The position numbers and the translations under genes were made by a program. Shown in pieces: positions 1 through 6,500 of a stretch of DNA of 9,817 nucleotides. Positions within the stretch are counted from its first letter, which is position 1. Every line of letters starts with the position of its first letter. Source of the DNA: CAZGUG01 sp964529035 (GTDB lineage Bacteria > Bacillota > Clostridia > Ch29); NCBI GenBank assembly GCA_964529035.1, contig CAZGUG010000066.1, positions 1 through 9,817 of the forward strand, in the 5' to 3' direction. The notes below the pieces were generated by a model. The model was not told the origin of the DNA. It did no database searches and saw nothing but the letters and a program-made list of their open reading frames with translations.

Positions 1-41
1 TTTAAGTGCGGCTTGGTTCTCTCAAATTTTGCCTTTCCCAT
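1..41 (-). CDS. tuf: Elongation factor Tu, N-terminal 13 codons (runs off the window)
   Basis: Only the first 13 codons are visible, reading M-G-K-A-K-F-E-R-T-K-P-H-L. This is the typical bacterial EF-Tu amino terminus just before the first beta strand of the GTPase domain. EF-Tu delivers aminoacyl-tRNA to the ribosome as a GTP complex in the cytoplasm. The ATG at 39-41 has an AAAGGAG ribosome binding site at 51-57, spaced 9 bases. It follows fusA by 37 bases, the usual fusA-tuf order of the str operon, and is probably cotranscribed with it. None of the GTPase motifs are inside the window, so the identification rests on the N-terminal signature plus gene order. The reading is not ambiguous in that context. 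Confidence 0.93.
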   Translation of the reverse strand, partial: MGKAKFERTKPHL

Positions 42-50
42 ATTCCTTTT

Positions 51-57
51 CTCCTTT
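51..57 (-). promoter_or_regulatory. Ribosome binding site of tuf
   Basis: AAAGGAG on the minus strand lies 9 bases before the tuf ATG. A second purine run (AAAAGG) lies closer to the start. It supports the ATG at 39-41 as the tuf start. Confidence 0.8.
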
Positions 58-78
58 CTGCTATAGGATTTTATCGTA

Positions 79-2154
79 TTATCTCAAAATCTGTTCCCTT
101 ATACTCTGGGGTACCGTTTCGTAATGGCTGAAATGCATGGTATAGGTCCCCCTGCCCTGGGTCTTTGACCTCAGGTCGGTGGCATAACCGAACATCTCGG
201 CCAGCGGAACGAATCCCCTTATTACCTGGGCACCCGCCTTCGGGTCTATTCCCTCAATTCTTCCCCTTCTGCCGCTGATGTCCGACATAACGTCACCCAT
301 GTAATCCTCTGACACCACCACTTCTATTTTCATCATCGGCTCCAGCAGCACCGGTTTGGCTTTTTTACAGGCCTCTTTAAAGGCCATGGACGCCGCTATC
401 TTAAAAGCCATTTCGGAGGAATCAACTTCATGGAAGGACCCGTCTACCAGAGCAGCTTTGACATCCAATACCTTAAAACCGCCCAGCACTCCGTTTTCCA
501 TCGCTTCACTGATTCCTGCCTCCACAGCGGGCATATATTCCTTGGGCACAGCTCCCCCGACAATCCTGTTTTCGAATTCAAAACCGCCGCCGGGCTGTAG
601 GGGTTCCAGCTCAATAACAACATGCCCGTATTGACCCCTTCCTCCCGACTGCCTGATGAATTTGCCTTCCTCCTTGACTTTCTTGGTAATGGTCTCTTTG
701 AAGGATACCTGGGGTTTGCCCACGTTGGCTTCCACCTTGAACTCCCTCAAAAGCCTTTCTACTATTATTTCTAGGTGAAGTTCTCCCATACCGGATATTA
801 TGGTCTGTCCCGTTTCGTTGTCGGTATAGGTTTTGAAAGTGGGATCCTCTTCCGACAGTTTCTGCAGGGCTATGCTCATCTTTTCCTGTCCTGCCTTTGT
901 CCTGGGTTCGATGGCAACCGAAATAACCGGCTCGGGAAAAACCATTGATTCCAGCAGCAGCGGATGGGAAACATCGCTTAACGTATCCCCGGTTGATGTA
1001 TCCCTGAAACCCACCGCAGCAGCTATATCCCCGGCGTACACTTCAGGAACCTCCTGCCGGTCATTGGCATGCATCATCAGTATCCTACCTATTCTTTCCT
1101 TCTTGTCACTGGTAACGTTATATACATAGGAACCTGTTTTCAGGGACCCGGAATACACCCGGAAAAAGGTCAGTCTCCCCACATAGGGGTCGGTCATAAT
1201 TTTGAAGGCCAGCGCCGAAAAAGGCTCGTCATCGTAAGGGTGTCTTTCTTCATATTCCTCGGCATCTTCGTCGGCATCGGGACGCACCCCTTTTATTGCC
1301 TCAATATCCGCCGGAGAAGGCAGGAAAGCCACTATGGCATCCAGCAAAGGCTGAACCCCTTTGTTCCTATACGACGATCCGCATAATATCGGAATAATTT
1401 TAACTCCTATTGTTGCAACCCGCAGGGCCTTTTTTATATCTTCACTGTCAATTTCTTCGCCTTCCAGGTATTTTTCCATCAAGTCTTCGTCGTAGTCGGC
1501 TATGGATTCAAGCATATGGTTCCTGTGCTTTTCCGCCAGCTCAACCATGTCTTCCGGGACAGACTTTTCCTCGCTCCTGGTACCAAGGTCGTCGATATAA
1601 TATACAGCCTTCATGTTGATTAAATTCACGATTCCCCTGAAACTGTCCTCGCTGCCTATCGGCAGCTGGATGGCCACCGGGTTTGCTCCCAGCCTTTTTC
1701 TCATCATTTCCATCACATTGAAAAAGTCGGCACCGGTTATATCCATTTTGTTTATATATGCAATCCTCGGAACATTATACTTGTCAGCCTGCCGCCATAC
1801 CGTCTCGGACTGGGGTTCCACCCCGCCCTTTGCACAGAAAACCGCTACTGAACCATCTAGAACGCGCAGAGACCTCTCGACCTCCACCGTGAAATCCACA
1901 TGCCCCGGCGTATCGATGATGTTTATTCTATGGTCCTTCCAGTATGCAGTGGTAGCCGCCGAGGTAATGGTGATTCCCCTCTCCTGCTCCTGCTCCATCC
2001 AGTCCATAGCAGCAGCCCCGTCATGGACTTCTCCCATCCTGTGGAGCCTGCCGGTATAGAACAGAATACGCTCGGTAGTCGTGGTTTTCCCTGCATCAAT
2101 ATGTGCCATTATTCCAATATTTCTGATTTTTTCAATAGGAAACTGTCTAGGCAC
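79..2154 (-). CDS. fusA: Elongation factor G (translocase GTPase)
   Basis: EF-G is the cytoplasmic GTPase that moves tRNAs and mRNA through the ribosome and, with RRF, recycles ribosomes. The protein is 691 residues from a GTG start, close to the usual ~690-700. Visible G-domain motifs are AHIDAGKT (17-24), RGIT (59-62), DTPGH (81-85, catalytic His85), NKMD (135-138) and CGSS (258-261). Domain II begins around 312 and domain III around 405. Domain IV carries the GGRGQYGH loop (504-511) and the decoding-centre tip DGSFHEVDSSEMAF (571-584), where His575 matches E. coli His583. All key residues are present, so this is canonical EF-G1 rather than a divergent paralogue. The open frame extends six codons further to a TTG at 2172, but those codons contain the Shine-Dalgarno sequence and conserved EF-G begins with M-P-R-Q-F, so GTG at 2152-2154 is the start. 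It lies 63 bases after rpsG and 37 before tuf. Confidence 0.98.
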   Translation of the reverse strand: MPRQFPIEKIRNIGIMAHIDAGKTTTTERILFYTGRLHRMGEVHDGAAAMDWMEQEQERGITITSAATTAYWKDHRINIIDTPGHVDFTVEVERSLRVLDGSVAVFCAKGGVEPQSETVWRQADKYNVPRIAYINKMDITGADFFNVMEMMRKRLGANPVAIQLPIGSEDSFRGIVNLINMKAVYYIDDLGTRSEEKSVPEDMVELAEKHRNHMLESIADYDEDLMEKYLEGEEIDSEDIKKALRVATIGVKIIPILCGSSYRNKGVQPLLDAIVAFLPSPADIEAIKGVRPDADEDAEEYEERHPYDDEPFSALAFKIMTDPYVGRLTFFRVYSGSLKTGSYVYNVTSDKKERIGRILMMHANDRQEVPEVYAGDIAAAVGFRDTSTGDTLSDVSHPLLLESMVFPEPVISVAIEPRTKAGQEKMSIALQKLSEEDPTFKTYTDNETGQTIISGMGELHLEIIVERLLREFKVEANVGKPQVSFKETITKKVKEEGKFIRQSGGRGQYGHVVIELEPLQPGGGFEFENRIVGGAVPKEYMPAVEAGISEAMENGVLGGFKVLDVKAALVDGSFHEVDSSEMAFKIAASMAFKEACKKAKPVLLEPMMKIEVVVSEDYMGDVMSDISGRRGRIEGIDPKAGAQVIRGFVPLAEMFGYATDLRSKTQGRGTYTMHFSHYETVPQSIREQILR

Positions 2155-2162
2155 TTTCTGTA

Positions 2163-2169
2163 CTCCTTT
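2163..2169 (-). promoter_or_regulatory. Ribosome binding site that fixes the GTG start of fusA
   Basis: AAAGGAG lies 8 bases upstream of the GTG at 2152-2154. The alternative upstream TTG at 2170-2172 directly abuts this motif, so initiation there would put the Shine-Dalgarno inside the coding region. This decides for the GTG start. Confidence 0.85.
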
Positions 2170-2172
2170 CAA

Positions 2173-2187
2173 CCGGTAATATACCGG
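2173..2187 (-). promoter_or_regulatory. Small hairpin just upstream of the fusA ribosome binding site
   Basis: The transcript contains CCGGTA-TAT-TACCGG, a perfect 6-bp stem with a 3-base loop, ending 3 bases before the AAAGGAG of fusA. No U-run follows, so it is not a terminator. It may keep the ribosome binding site exposed, or act in coupling with rpsG. The role is inferred from position only. Confidence 0.45.
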
Positions 2188-2217
2188 CGTTGTTCCCGGA
2201 TAAGTTCGGATGAAATC

Positions 2218-2688
2218 CTACCACCTGTAATGTGCAAAAGCCTTGTTGGCTTCCGCCATTTTATGGGTGTCCTCTTTCTTTTTGATGCTGGCTCCGGTAT
2301 TGTTCAGGGCATCCATAATCTCGCCCGCCAGCTTTTCCTTCATTGTTTTCTCGCCCCGGTTTCTGGTATAGTTCACCAGCCATCTTAACCCCAGGGCCAG
2401 CCGCCTGTCATAACGAACTTCCATCGGGACCTGGTAGGTTGCTCCCCCTACCCTTCTTGCCTTTACTTCCAGTACAGGCATTATGTTGTCAAGGGCTTCA
2501 CGGAAAACTTCCAAAGCATCCCGTCCCGTTTTTTCCTTTACCATATCAAAGGCGTCATACACAATTTTTTGTGCTACTCCTCTTTTTCCGTCCAGCATAA
2601 GATAGTTTATAAGCTTGGTAACAATTTTGTCGTTATAAATAGGGTCCGGCAACAGTTCCCTCTTGGGAACACTTCCTTTCCTTGGCAC
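2218..2688 (-). CDS. rpsG: Small subunit ribosomal protein S7
   Basis: S7 is a primary assembly protein of the 30S head. It binds the 3' major domain of 16S rRNA and sits near the E site. From the GTG at 2686-2688 the product is exactly 156 residues, the normal S7 length. It shows the N-terminal PRKG (2-5), the LPDPIYND segment (13-20), the KARRVGGATYQVP core in the middle, and the C-terminal HKMAEANKAFAHYRW (142-156). The open frame continues 11 codons upstream to an ATG at 2721, but that ATG has no Shine-Dalgarno, and the extension translates the real Shine-Dalgarno. In E. coli S7 represses its own cistron by binding the rpsL-rpsG gap. Here that gap is 108 bases and folds into two hairpins, so similar control is plausible but not shown. 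The stop is TAG at 2218-2220. Confidence 0.98.
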   Translation of the reverse strand: MPRKGSVPKRELLPDPIYNDKIVTKLINYLMLDGKRGVAQKIVYDAFDMVKEKTGRDALEVFREALDNIMPVLEVKARRVGGATYQVPMEVRYDRRLALGLRWLVNYTRNRGEKTMKEKLAGEIMDALNNTGASIKKKEDTHKMAEANKAFAHYRW

Positions 2689-2696
2689 ACTGCTTC

Positions 2697-2703
2697 CCTC
2701 CTT
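2697..2703 (-). promoter_or_regulatory. Ribosome binding site that fixes the GTG start of rpsG
   Basis: AAGGAGG (followed by a further G) lies 8 bases before the GTG at 2686-2688. The in-frame ATG at 2719-2721 lies upstream of this motif and has no purine-rich site of its own, which rules it out as the main start. Confidence 0.88.
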
Positions 2704-2728
2704 AATAATAAAACTATTCATCGGTACT

Positions 2729-2746
2729 CGACGGATAAATCCGTCG
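2729..2746 (-). promoter_or_regulatory. Perfect inverted repeat/hairpin in the rpsL-rpsG gap (distal element)
   Basis: An 18-base perfect palindrome reads CGACGGAT-TT-ATCCGTCG in the transcript. As RNA it would most likely form 7 bp around a UUUA loop. It lies 25 bases upstream of the rpsG Shine-Dalgarno and has no U-tract after it, so termination is unlikely. By position it is a candidate part of a translational operator for S7 (inference). Confidence 0.55.
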
Positions 2747-2779
2747 CTGTGCTCTGTACTCTATATAAAGTGCACAGCG
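2745..2779 (-). promoter_or_regulatory. Long-loop hairpin in the rpsL-rpsG gap (proximal element)
   Basis: The 8-base arms CGCTGTGC (2772-2779) and GCACAGCG (2745-2752) are exact complements enclosing a 19-base loop. Inside the loop ACT and AGT could pair further. A competing fold pairs CUGU with ACAG plus ACU with AGU, leaving a 2-base bulge and freeing the 3' arm. The element overlaps the neighbouring palindrome by two bases, so the two helices would abut or compete. Structured RNA here fits the known site of S7 feedback in E. coli, but sequence homology cannot be judged by eye. Confidence 0.55.
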
Positions 2780-2796
2780 GCACAATTATTATTCAA

Positions 2797-3174
2797 TTAT
2801 TTCTTTTTGGGCCTTTTGGCACCATACTTGGACCTGGCCTGCTTCCGGTTTTCAACTCCGGCGGTGTCAAGGGTACCCCTGATGATGTGATACCTTACAC
2901 CGGGAAGGTCCTTAACCCTGCCGCCCCTGATAAGCACCACCGAGTGTTCCTGGAGATTGTGTCCAATCCCCGGTATATACCCCGATACTTCGATACCGTT
3001 GGTCAGCCTCACCCTGGCTATTTTTCTCAGTGCGGAATTGGGTTTTTTGGGCGTAGTTGTCTTTACCGTGGTGCATACTCCCCTTTTCTGGGGGTTTTCC
3101 TTAAGGGCCGGGGACGCTGATTTATATTCAACAACGGCTCTTCCTTTCCTTATCAACTGGTTAATTGTAGGCAT
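2797..3174 (-). CDS. rpsL: Small subunit ribosomal protein S12
   Basis: S12 lines the 30S decoding centre and helps set translational accuracy. The product is 125 residues, in the normal range, starting MPTINQLIRKGR. It has the QKRGVC segment (29-34), TTTPKKPNSALRK (39-51) and GRVKDLPGVRYH (85-96), and ends in the basic KRPKKK. Lys43 and Lys88, where streptomycin-resistance substitutions usually occur, are the unsubstituted residues. Asp89, the site of beta-methylthiolation in many bacteria, is present. The frame stays open 49 codons further upstream to 3321, into the end of the L7Ae-like gene. That stretch resembles no S12, while the ATG at 3172-3174 has a nearly ideal ribosome binding site. 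It lies 101 bases after the L7Ae-like gene, behind a terminator-like hairpin, and 108 bases before rpsG. Confidence 0.98.
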   Translation of the reverse strand: MPTINQLIRKGRAVVEYKSASPALKENPQKRGVCTTVKTTTPKKPNSALRKIARVRLTNGIEVSGYIPGIGHNLQEHSVVLIRGGRVKDLPGVRYHIIRGTLDTAGVENRKQARSKYGAKRPKKK

Positions 3175-3178
3175 TTTT

Positions 3179-3189
3179 TCACCTCCTTT
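3179..3189 (-). promoter_or_regulatory. Exceptionally strong ribosome binding site of rpsL
   Basis: AAAGGAGGTGA is an 11-base run complementary to the conserved 3' end of Bacillota 16S rRNA. The AAGGAGG core lies 7 bases before the ATG at 3172-3174. It is the best ribosome binding site in the window and decides the internal start against the longer frame opening at 3321. Confidence 0.92.
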
Positions 3190-3205
3190 TAAAGAATATT
3201 TTCGC

Positions 3206-3231
3206 AAAAACGGCCCTTCCGGAGGAAGGGC
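3206..3231 (-). terminator. Intrinsic-terminator-like hairpin between the L7Ae-like gene and rpsL (probable attenuator)
   Basis: In the transcript GCCCTTCC and GGAAGGGC form a perfect, GC-rich 8-bp stem with a 3-base loop (3213-3231). Two bases (CG) then five T's at 3206-3210 follow. The U-run is short and set back, so termination is probably partial. Because essential genes follow directly with no evident promoter, an attenuator or processing site is more likely than a full stop. The element begins 44 bases after the L7Ae-like stop codon and ends 17 bases before the rpsL Shine-Dalgarno. Confidence 0.55.
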
Positions 3232-3275
3232 TCCAACTGCTTGTTTTATGGCATCCGACGGTTTTTCGCCGACTG

Positions 3276-3518
3276 CTATTTCAATACAATGGCGGATGCG
3301 GCACCTACTTCTATTCCGCATGCCTTGCCCAGCTCTTCCATGGTATTAACCTTAACCACCTCTATTGATTTTTCAACGCAAAGAGTTTCCAGCTGCTGTA
3401 TGATGTGACGGTCAGCGTCCTGTGCAATATATGCGACATGGGCGGTGCCCTCCTTCACTGCCCTTATGGACTGTTTTATGCCCACAACCTTCCTGGCAGT
3501 TTTCAATACCTCCAGCAT
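3276..3518 (-). CDS. rplGB: L7Ae/YbxF-family K-turn RNA-binding protein
   Basis: An 80-residue single-domain protein of the L7Ae/L30e family, like B. subtilis YbxF (RplGB, 82 residues). Members bind kink-turn RNA in vitro; the physiological target in bacteria is not well defined. Visible signatures are the N-terminal VVGIKQ (11-16), where the Gly and Lys belong to the RNA-binding edge, and the family hallmark MEELGKACGIEVGAA (60-74). No membrane segment or extra domain is seen. The ATG at 3516-3518 has GGGGAGG 7 bases upstream (3526-3532). It lies between rpoC (61 bases) and rpsL (101 bases), the usual Bacillota position. A near-consensus promoter lies immediately upstream and a terminator-like hairpin downstream, so it may be expressed at a different level from its neighbours. 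The family call is firm, the function is not. Confidence 0.93.
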   Translation of the reverse strand: MLEVLKTARKVVGIKQSIRAVKEGTAHVAYIAQDADRHIIQQLETLCVEKSIEVVKVNTMEELGKACGIEVGAASAIVLK

Positions 3519-3525
3519 ACTAAAA

Positions 3526-3532
3526 CCTCCCC
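3526..3532 (-). promoter_or_regulatory. Ribosome binding site of the L7Ae-like gene
   Basis: GGGGAGG lies 7 bases before the ATG at 3516-3518. It falls within the short leader expected from the promoter at 3549-3577. Confidence 0.8.
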
Positions 3533-3548
3533 GATTGCAACATTTTTT

Positions 3549-3577
3549 ATTTTACCACTTACATTCGTTTGTGTCAA
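3549..3577 (-). promoter_or_regulatory. Near-consensus sigma-A promoter right after rpoC
   Basis: On the minus strand a perfect -35 box TTGACA (3572-3577) is followed by a 17-base spacer and a -10 box TAAAAT (3549-3554, 5 of 6 matches). The spacer ends in TGG, giving the extended -10 TGn motif. The predicted start is around 3541-3543, leaving a leader of roughly 25 bases with the L7Ae-like gene's ribosome binding site. The -35 box lies 2 bases after the rpoC stop codon. It should drive the L7Ae-like gene and, past the downstream hairpin, rpsL-rpsG-fusA-tuf. Activity is inferred from sequence only. Confidence 0.8.
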
Positions 3578-3579
3578 TT

Positions 3580-6500
3580 CTATTGCTGCAGCCCGGCTTT
3601 ATCCGGTTCCAAACCCTCCGGTGCCGGCTCCTCATCCTCTTCCAGGCAAACTTCAATGTTCCTGTATCTGCTCATTCCGGTGCCGGCGGGAATAAGCTTT
3701 CCTATTATAACGTTCTCTTTAAGTCCCACCAGCGGGTCAATCTTTCCTTTTATTGCCGCTTCGGTAAGCACCCTGGTGGTCTCCTGGAAGGATGCCGCCG
3801 ACAGGAATGATTCGGTGGCAAGGGAAGCCTTGGTAATACCCAGCAGTATCCTTTTGCCTATTGCCGGTTTCCCTCCCTCCTGCTCAACCCTTTGGTTTTC
3901 TTCCTCAAACCTGAATATATCTATAAGCCCTCCGGGCAGGAGTTCGGTATCACCCGAATCATCCACCTTAACCTTTCTTAACATCTGTCTTATTATTATC
4001 TCTATATGCTTATCGTTTATATCAACGCCCTGAAGCCGGTATACCTTCTGCACTTCCTGGAGCAGATAGGTCTGAACTCCCTTAACGCCCTTTATCTTAA
4101 GAATATCGTGGGGATTTACCGAACCTTCAGTAATCTCGTCTCCGGCTTCCACTATATCTCCGTCCTTTACCTTAACCCAGGCTCCGTAGGGAATAAGGTA
4201 GTTCTTCGCCTCTCCCTCATCGGTTATCACCATAACTTCGCGTTTCTTCCTGCTCTCGTTAAGCTTTATTGTGCCCGAAACCTCGGCAATAACTGCAAGC
4301 CCTTTGGGCTTTCTGGCCTCGAACAGCTCTTCAACCCTTGGAAGACCCTGTGTTATGTCGTCTCCTGCCACGCCCCCTGTATGGAAGGTACGCATTGTAA
4401 GCTGTGTCCCCGGCTCTCCGATGGACTGAGCGGCTATTATTCCCACCGATTCGCCCACATTTACCTGGTCCCCCGATGCCAGGTTCACGCCGTAGCATTT
4501 TGCGCACACTCCGTACCTCGAACGGCAGGTAAGAACCGACCGTATGGATACTTTCTTTATGCCCGCTTCCAATATTTTGGACACATAATAATCATCTATA
4601 AGCGTATCCGCCGGGATAATCACTTCATTGGTCTTGGGATCAACCACGTCGTGCAGCGTGTACCTTCCCCAAATCCTGTCCGAAAGGTCCTCTATAGTAT
4701 CCTTTCCGTCCAGAATTGGGCTTACTTCCACCGTTTGGTTGGTGCTGCAGTCCTCTTCCCTGACAATTACGTCCTGGCTTACATCCACAAGGCGCCGGGT
4801 CAAATACCCGGAATCCGCGGTCCTAAGGGCGGTATCCGCCAGACCCTTTCTGGCACCGTGGGTTGATATGAAAAACTCAAGAACTGTGAGCCCTTCCCTG
4901 AAATTGGCCCGTATCGGCAGCTCTATAATCCTGCCGGAGGGGTTTGCCATAAGCCCCCTCATTCCCGCCAGCTGTCTTATCTGGTTCTTGCTGCCCCTGG
5001 CTCCCGAATGGGCCATCATGAATATTGAGTTCATCGGATCAAGGCTCTTCATAAGCGCGTCGCTAACGTCCTCGGTTGCCCTCGTCCATGTCTCTATAAC
5101 CTTTTCATATCTCTCATCATTCGAAATAAGCCCTCTTCTGTACTGTTTCTCAATAACGTCAACATCTTCATCTGCTTTGGACAGAAGCAGCGCCTTCTCA
5201 CCGGGGATGTGCATATCGGATATGGATATGGTAATGGCTCCTCTGGTGGAAAAACTGAACCCAAGCTCCTTCATCCTGTCCAGCACAACGGCTGTTTCGG
5301 TGTTTCCGTAGATTCGGTAGCACCTGTCAATTATTTTGCCAATGGTTTTTTTATCCACCAAATCGTTTATTTCCAGTTTAAACCTGTTTTCGGGAACGCT
5401 CCTGTCTACAAATCCAAGCCCCTGGGGTATCGCATTGTTGAAAACAAATCTTCCTACCGTGCTTTCAACCAAGCTGGTAGCCCCGTCGGTCCTGTCGGTA
5501 AACCTGACCTTCACCTTTGCATGAAGGGCCACCTCACCGGCTTCGTAGGCCATAAGCATTTCGTTATAATCCCTGAATGCCTTTCCTTCCCCCTTCTGGC
5601 CAGGAACATAGGCGGTCAGGTAATACAGCCCGAGTACCAGGTCCTGGGTGGGGCTTACCACCGGCTTGCCGTCGGTGGGCTTTAAAATGTTATTGGTGGA
5701 CAGCATCAACAGCCTTGCCTCGGCCTGGGCCTCCGCCGAAAGGGGTACGTGTACCGCCATCTGGTCTCCGTCGAAGTCCGCATTGTACGCAGTGCATACC
5801 AGCGGATGAATCTTTAACGCCCTGCCCTCCACCAGAACCGGTTCAAAGGCCTGTATACCAAGCCTGTGCAGCGTGGGTGCCCTGTTCAGAAGAACCGGAT
5901 GCTCCTTAATAACAACCTCCAGCACATCCCAGACTTCGGGCCTTATCCTTTCCACCATTCGTTTAGCACTCTTTATATTATGTGCATAGTTTTCGTTTAC
6001 AAGTTTTTTCATGACAAAGGGTTTAAACAGCTCAAGGGCCATCTCCTTGGGCAGGCCGCACTGGTACATCTTAAGCTCGGGCCCGACAACTATTACCGAA
6101 CGTCCCGAATAGTCAACCCTTTTACCAAGAAGATTTTGACGGAACCTTCCCTGCTTGCCCTTCAGCATGTCCGACAGGGATTTAAGGGGACGGTTTCCCG
6201 GGCCGGTAACCGGTCGGCCCCGTCTTCCGTTGTCTATAAGGGCATCCACCGCTTCCTGCAGCATTCTCTTTTCGTTCCTTACAATAATATCCGGGGCACC
6301 CAGGTCAAGCAGCCTTTTTAACCGGTTGTTCCTGTTTATTACCCTTCTGTACAGGTCGTTCAAATCCGAAGTGGCAAACCTGCCACCGTCAAGCTGTACC
6401 ATCGGCCGCAGTTCCGGCGGTATCACCGGAATCACTTCCAGCACCATCCATTCAGGCTTGTTGCCGGATTTTCTAAATGCTTCAACGGCTTCCAGTCTCC

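Noticed and set aside
60..87. Possible tuf promoter: TTGAGA (82-87), 16 bases, TATAGC (60-65)
   Set aside because: The -10 matches only 4 of 6 and lacks the conserved final T. The start it predicts, about position 53, would cut through the tuf Shine-Dalgarno sequence.
2729..2779. Intrinsic terminator in the rpsL-rpsG gap
   Set aside because: The hairpins are convincing but neither is followed by a run of U's, so transcription termination is not supported.
2689..2796. Possible promoter in the rpsL-rpsG gap (TTGAAT or TTGTGC with TATATAG)
   Set aside because: No pairing of these boxes gives an acceptable 16-18 base spacer, and the A/T-rich stretch is better explained as the loop of a hairpin.
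3175..3321. 49-codon in-frame extension upstream of rpsL, overlapping the L7Ae-like gene
   Set aside because: The extension has no S12 similarity, overlaps a conserved gene in another frame and spans the terminator-like hairpin. The internal ATG at 3172-3174 has an almost perfect ribosome binding site.
4006..4866. Plus-strand open frame of 286 codons opposite rpoC
   Set aside because: It lies wholly antisense to conserved rpoC and its translation resembles no family I know. The other plus-strand frames here are likewise shadows of minus-strand genes.
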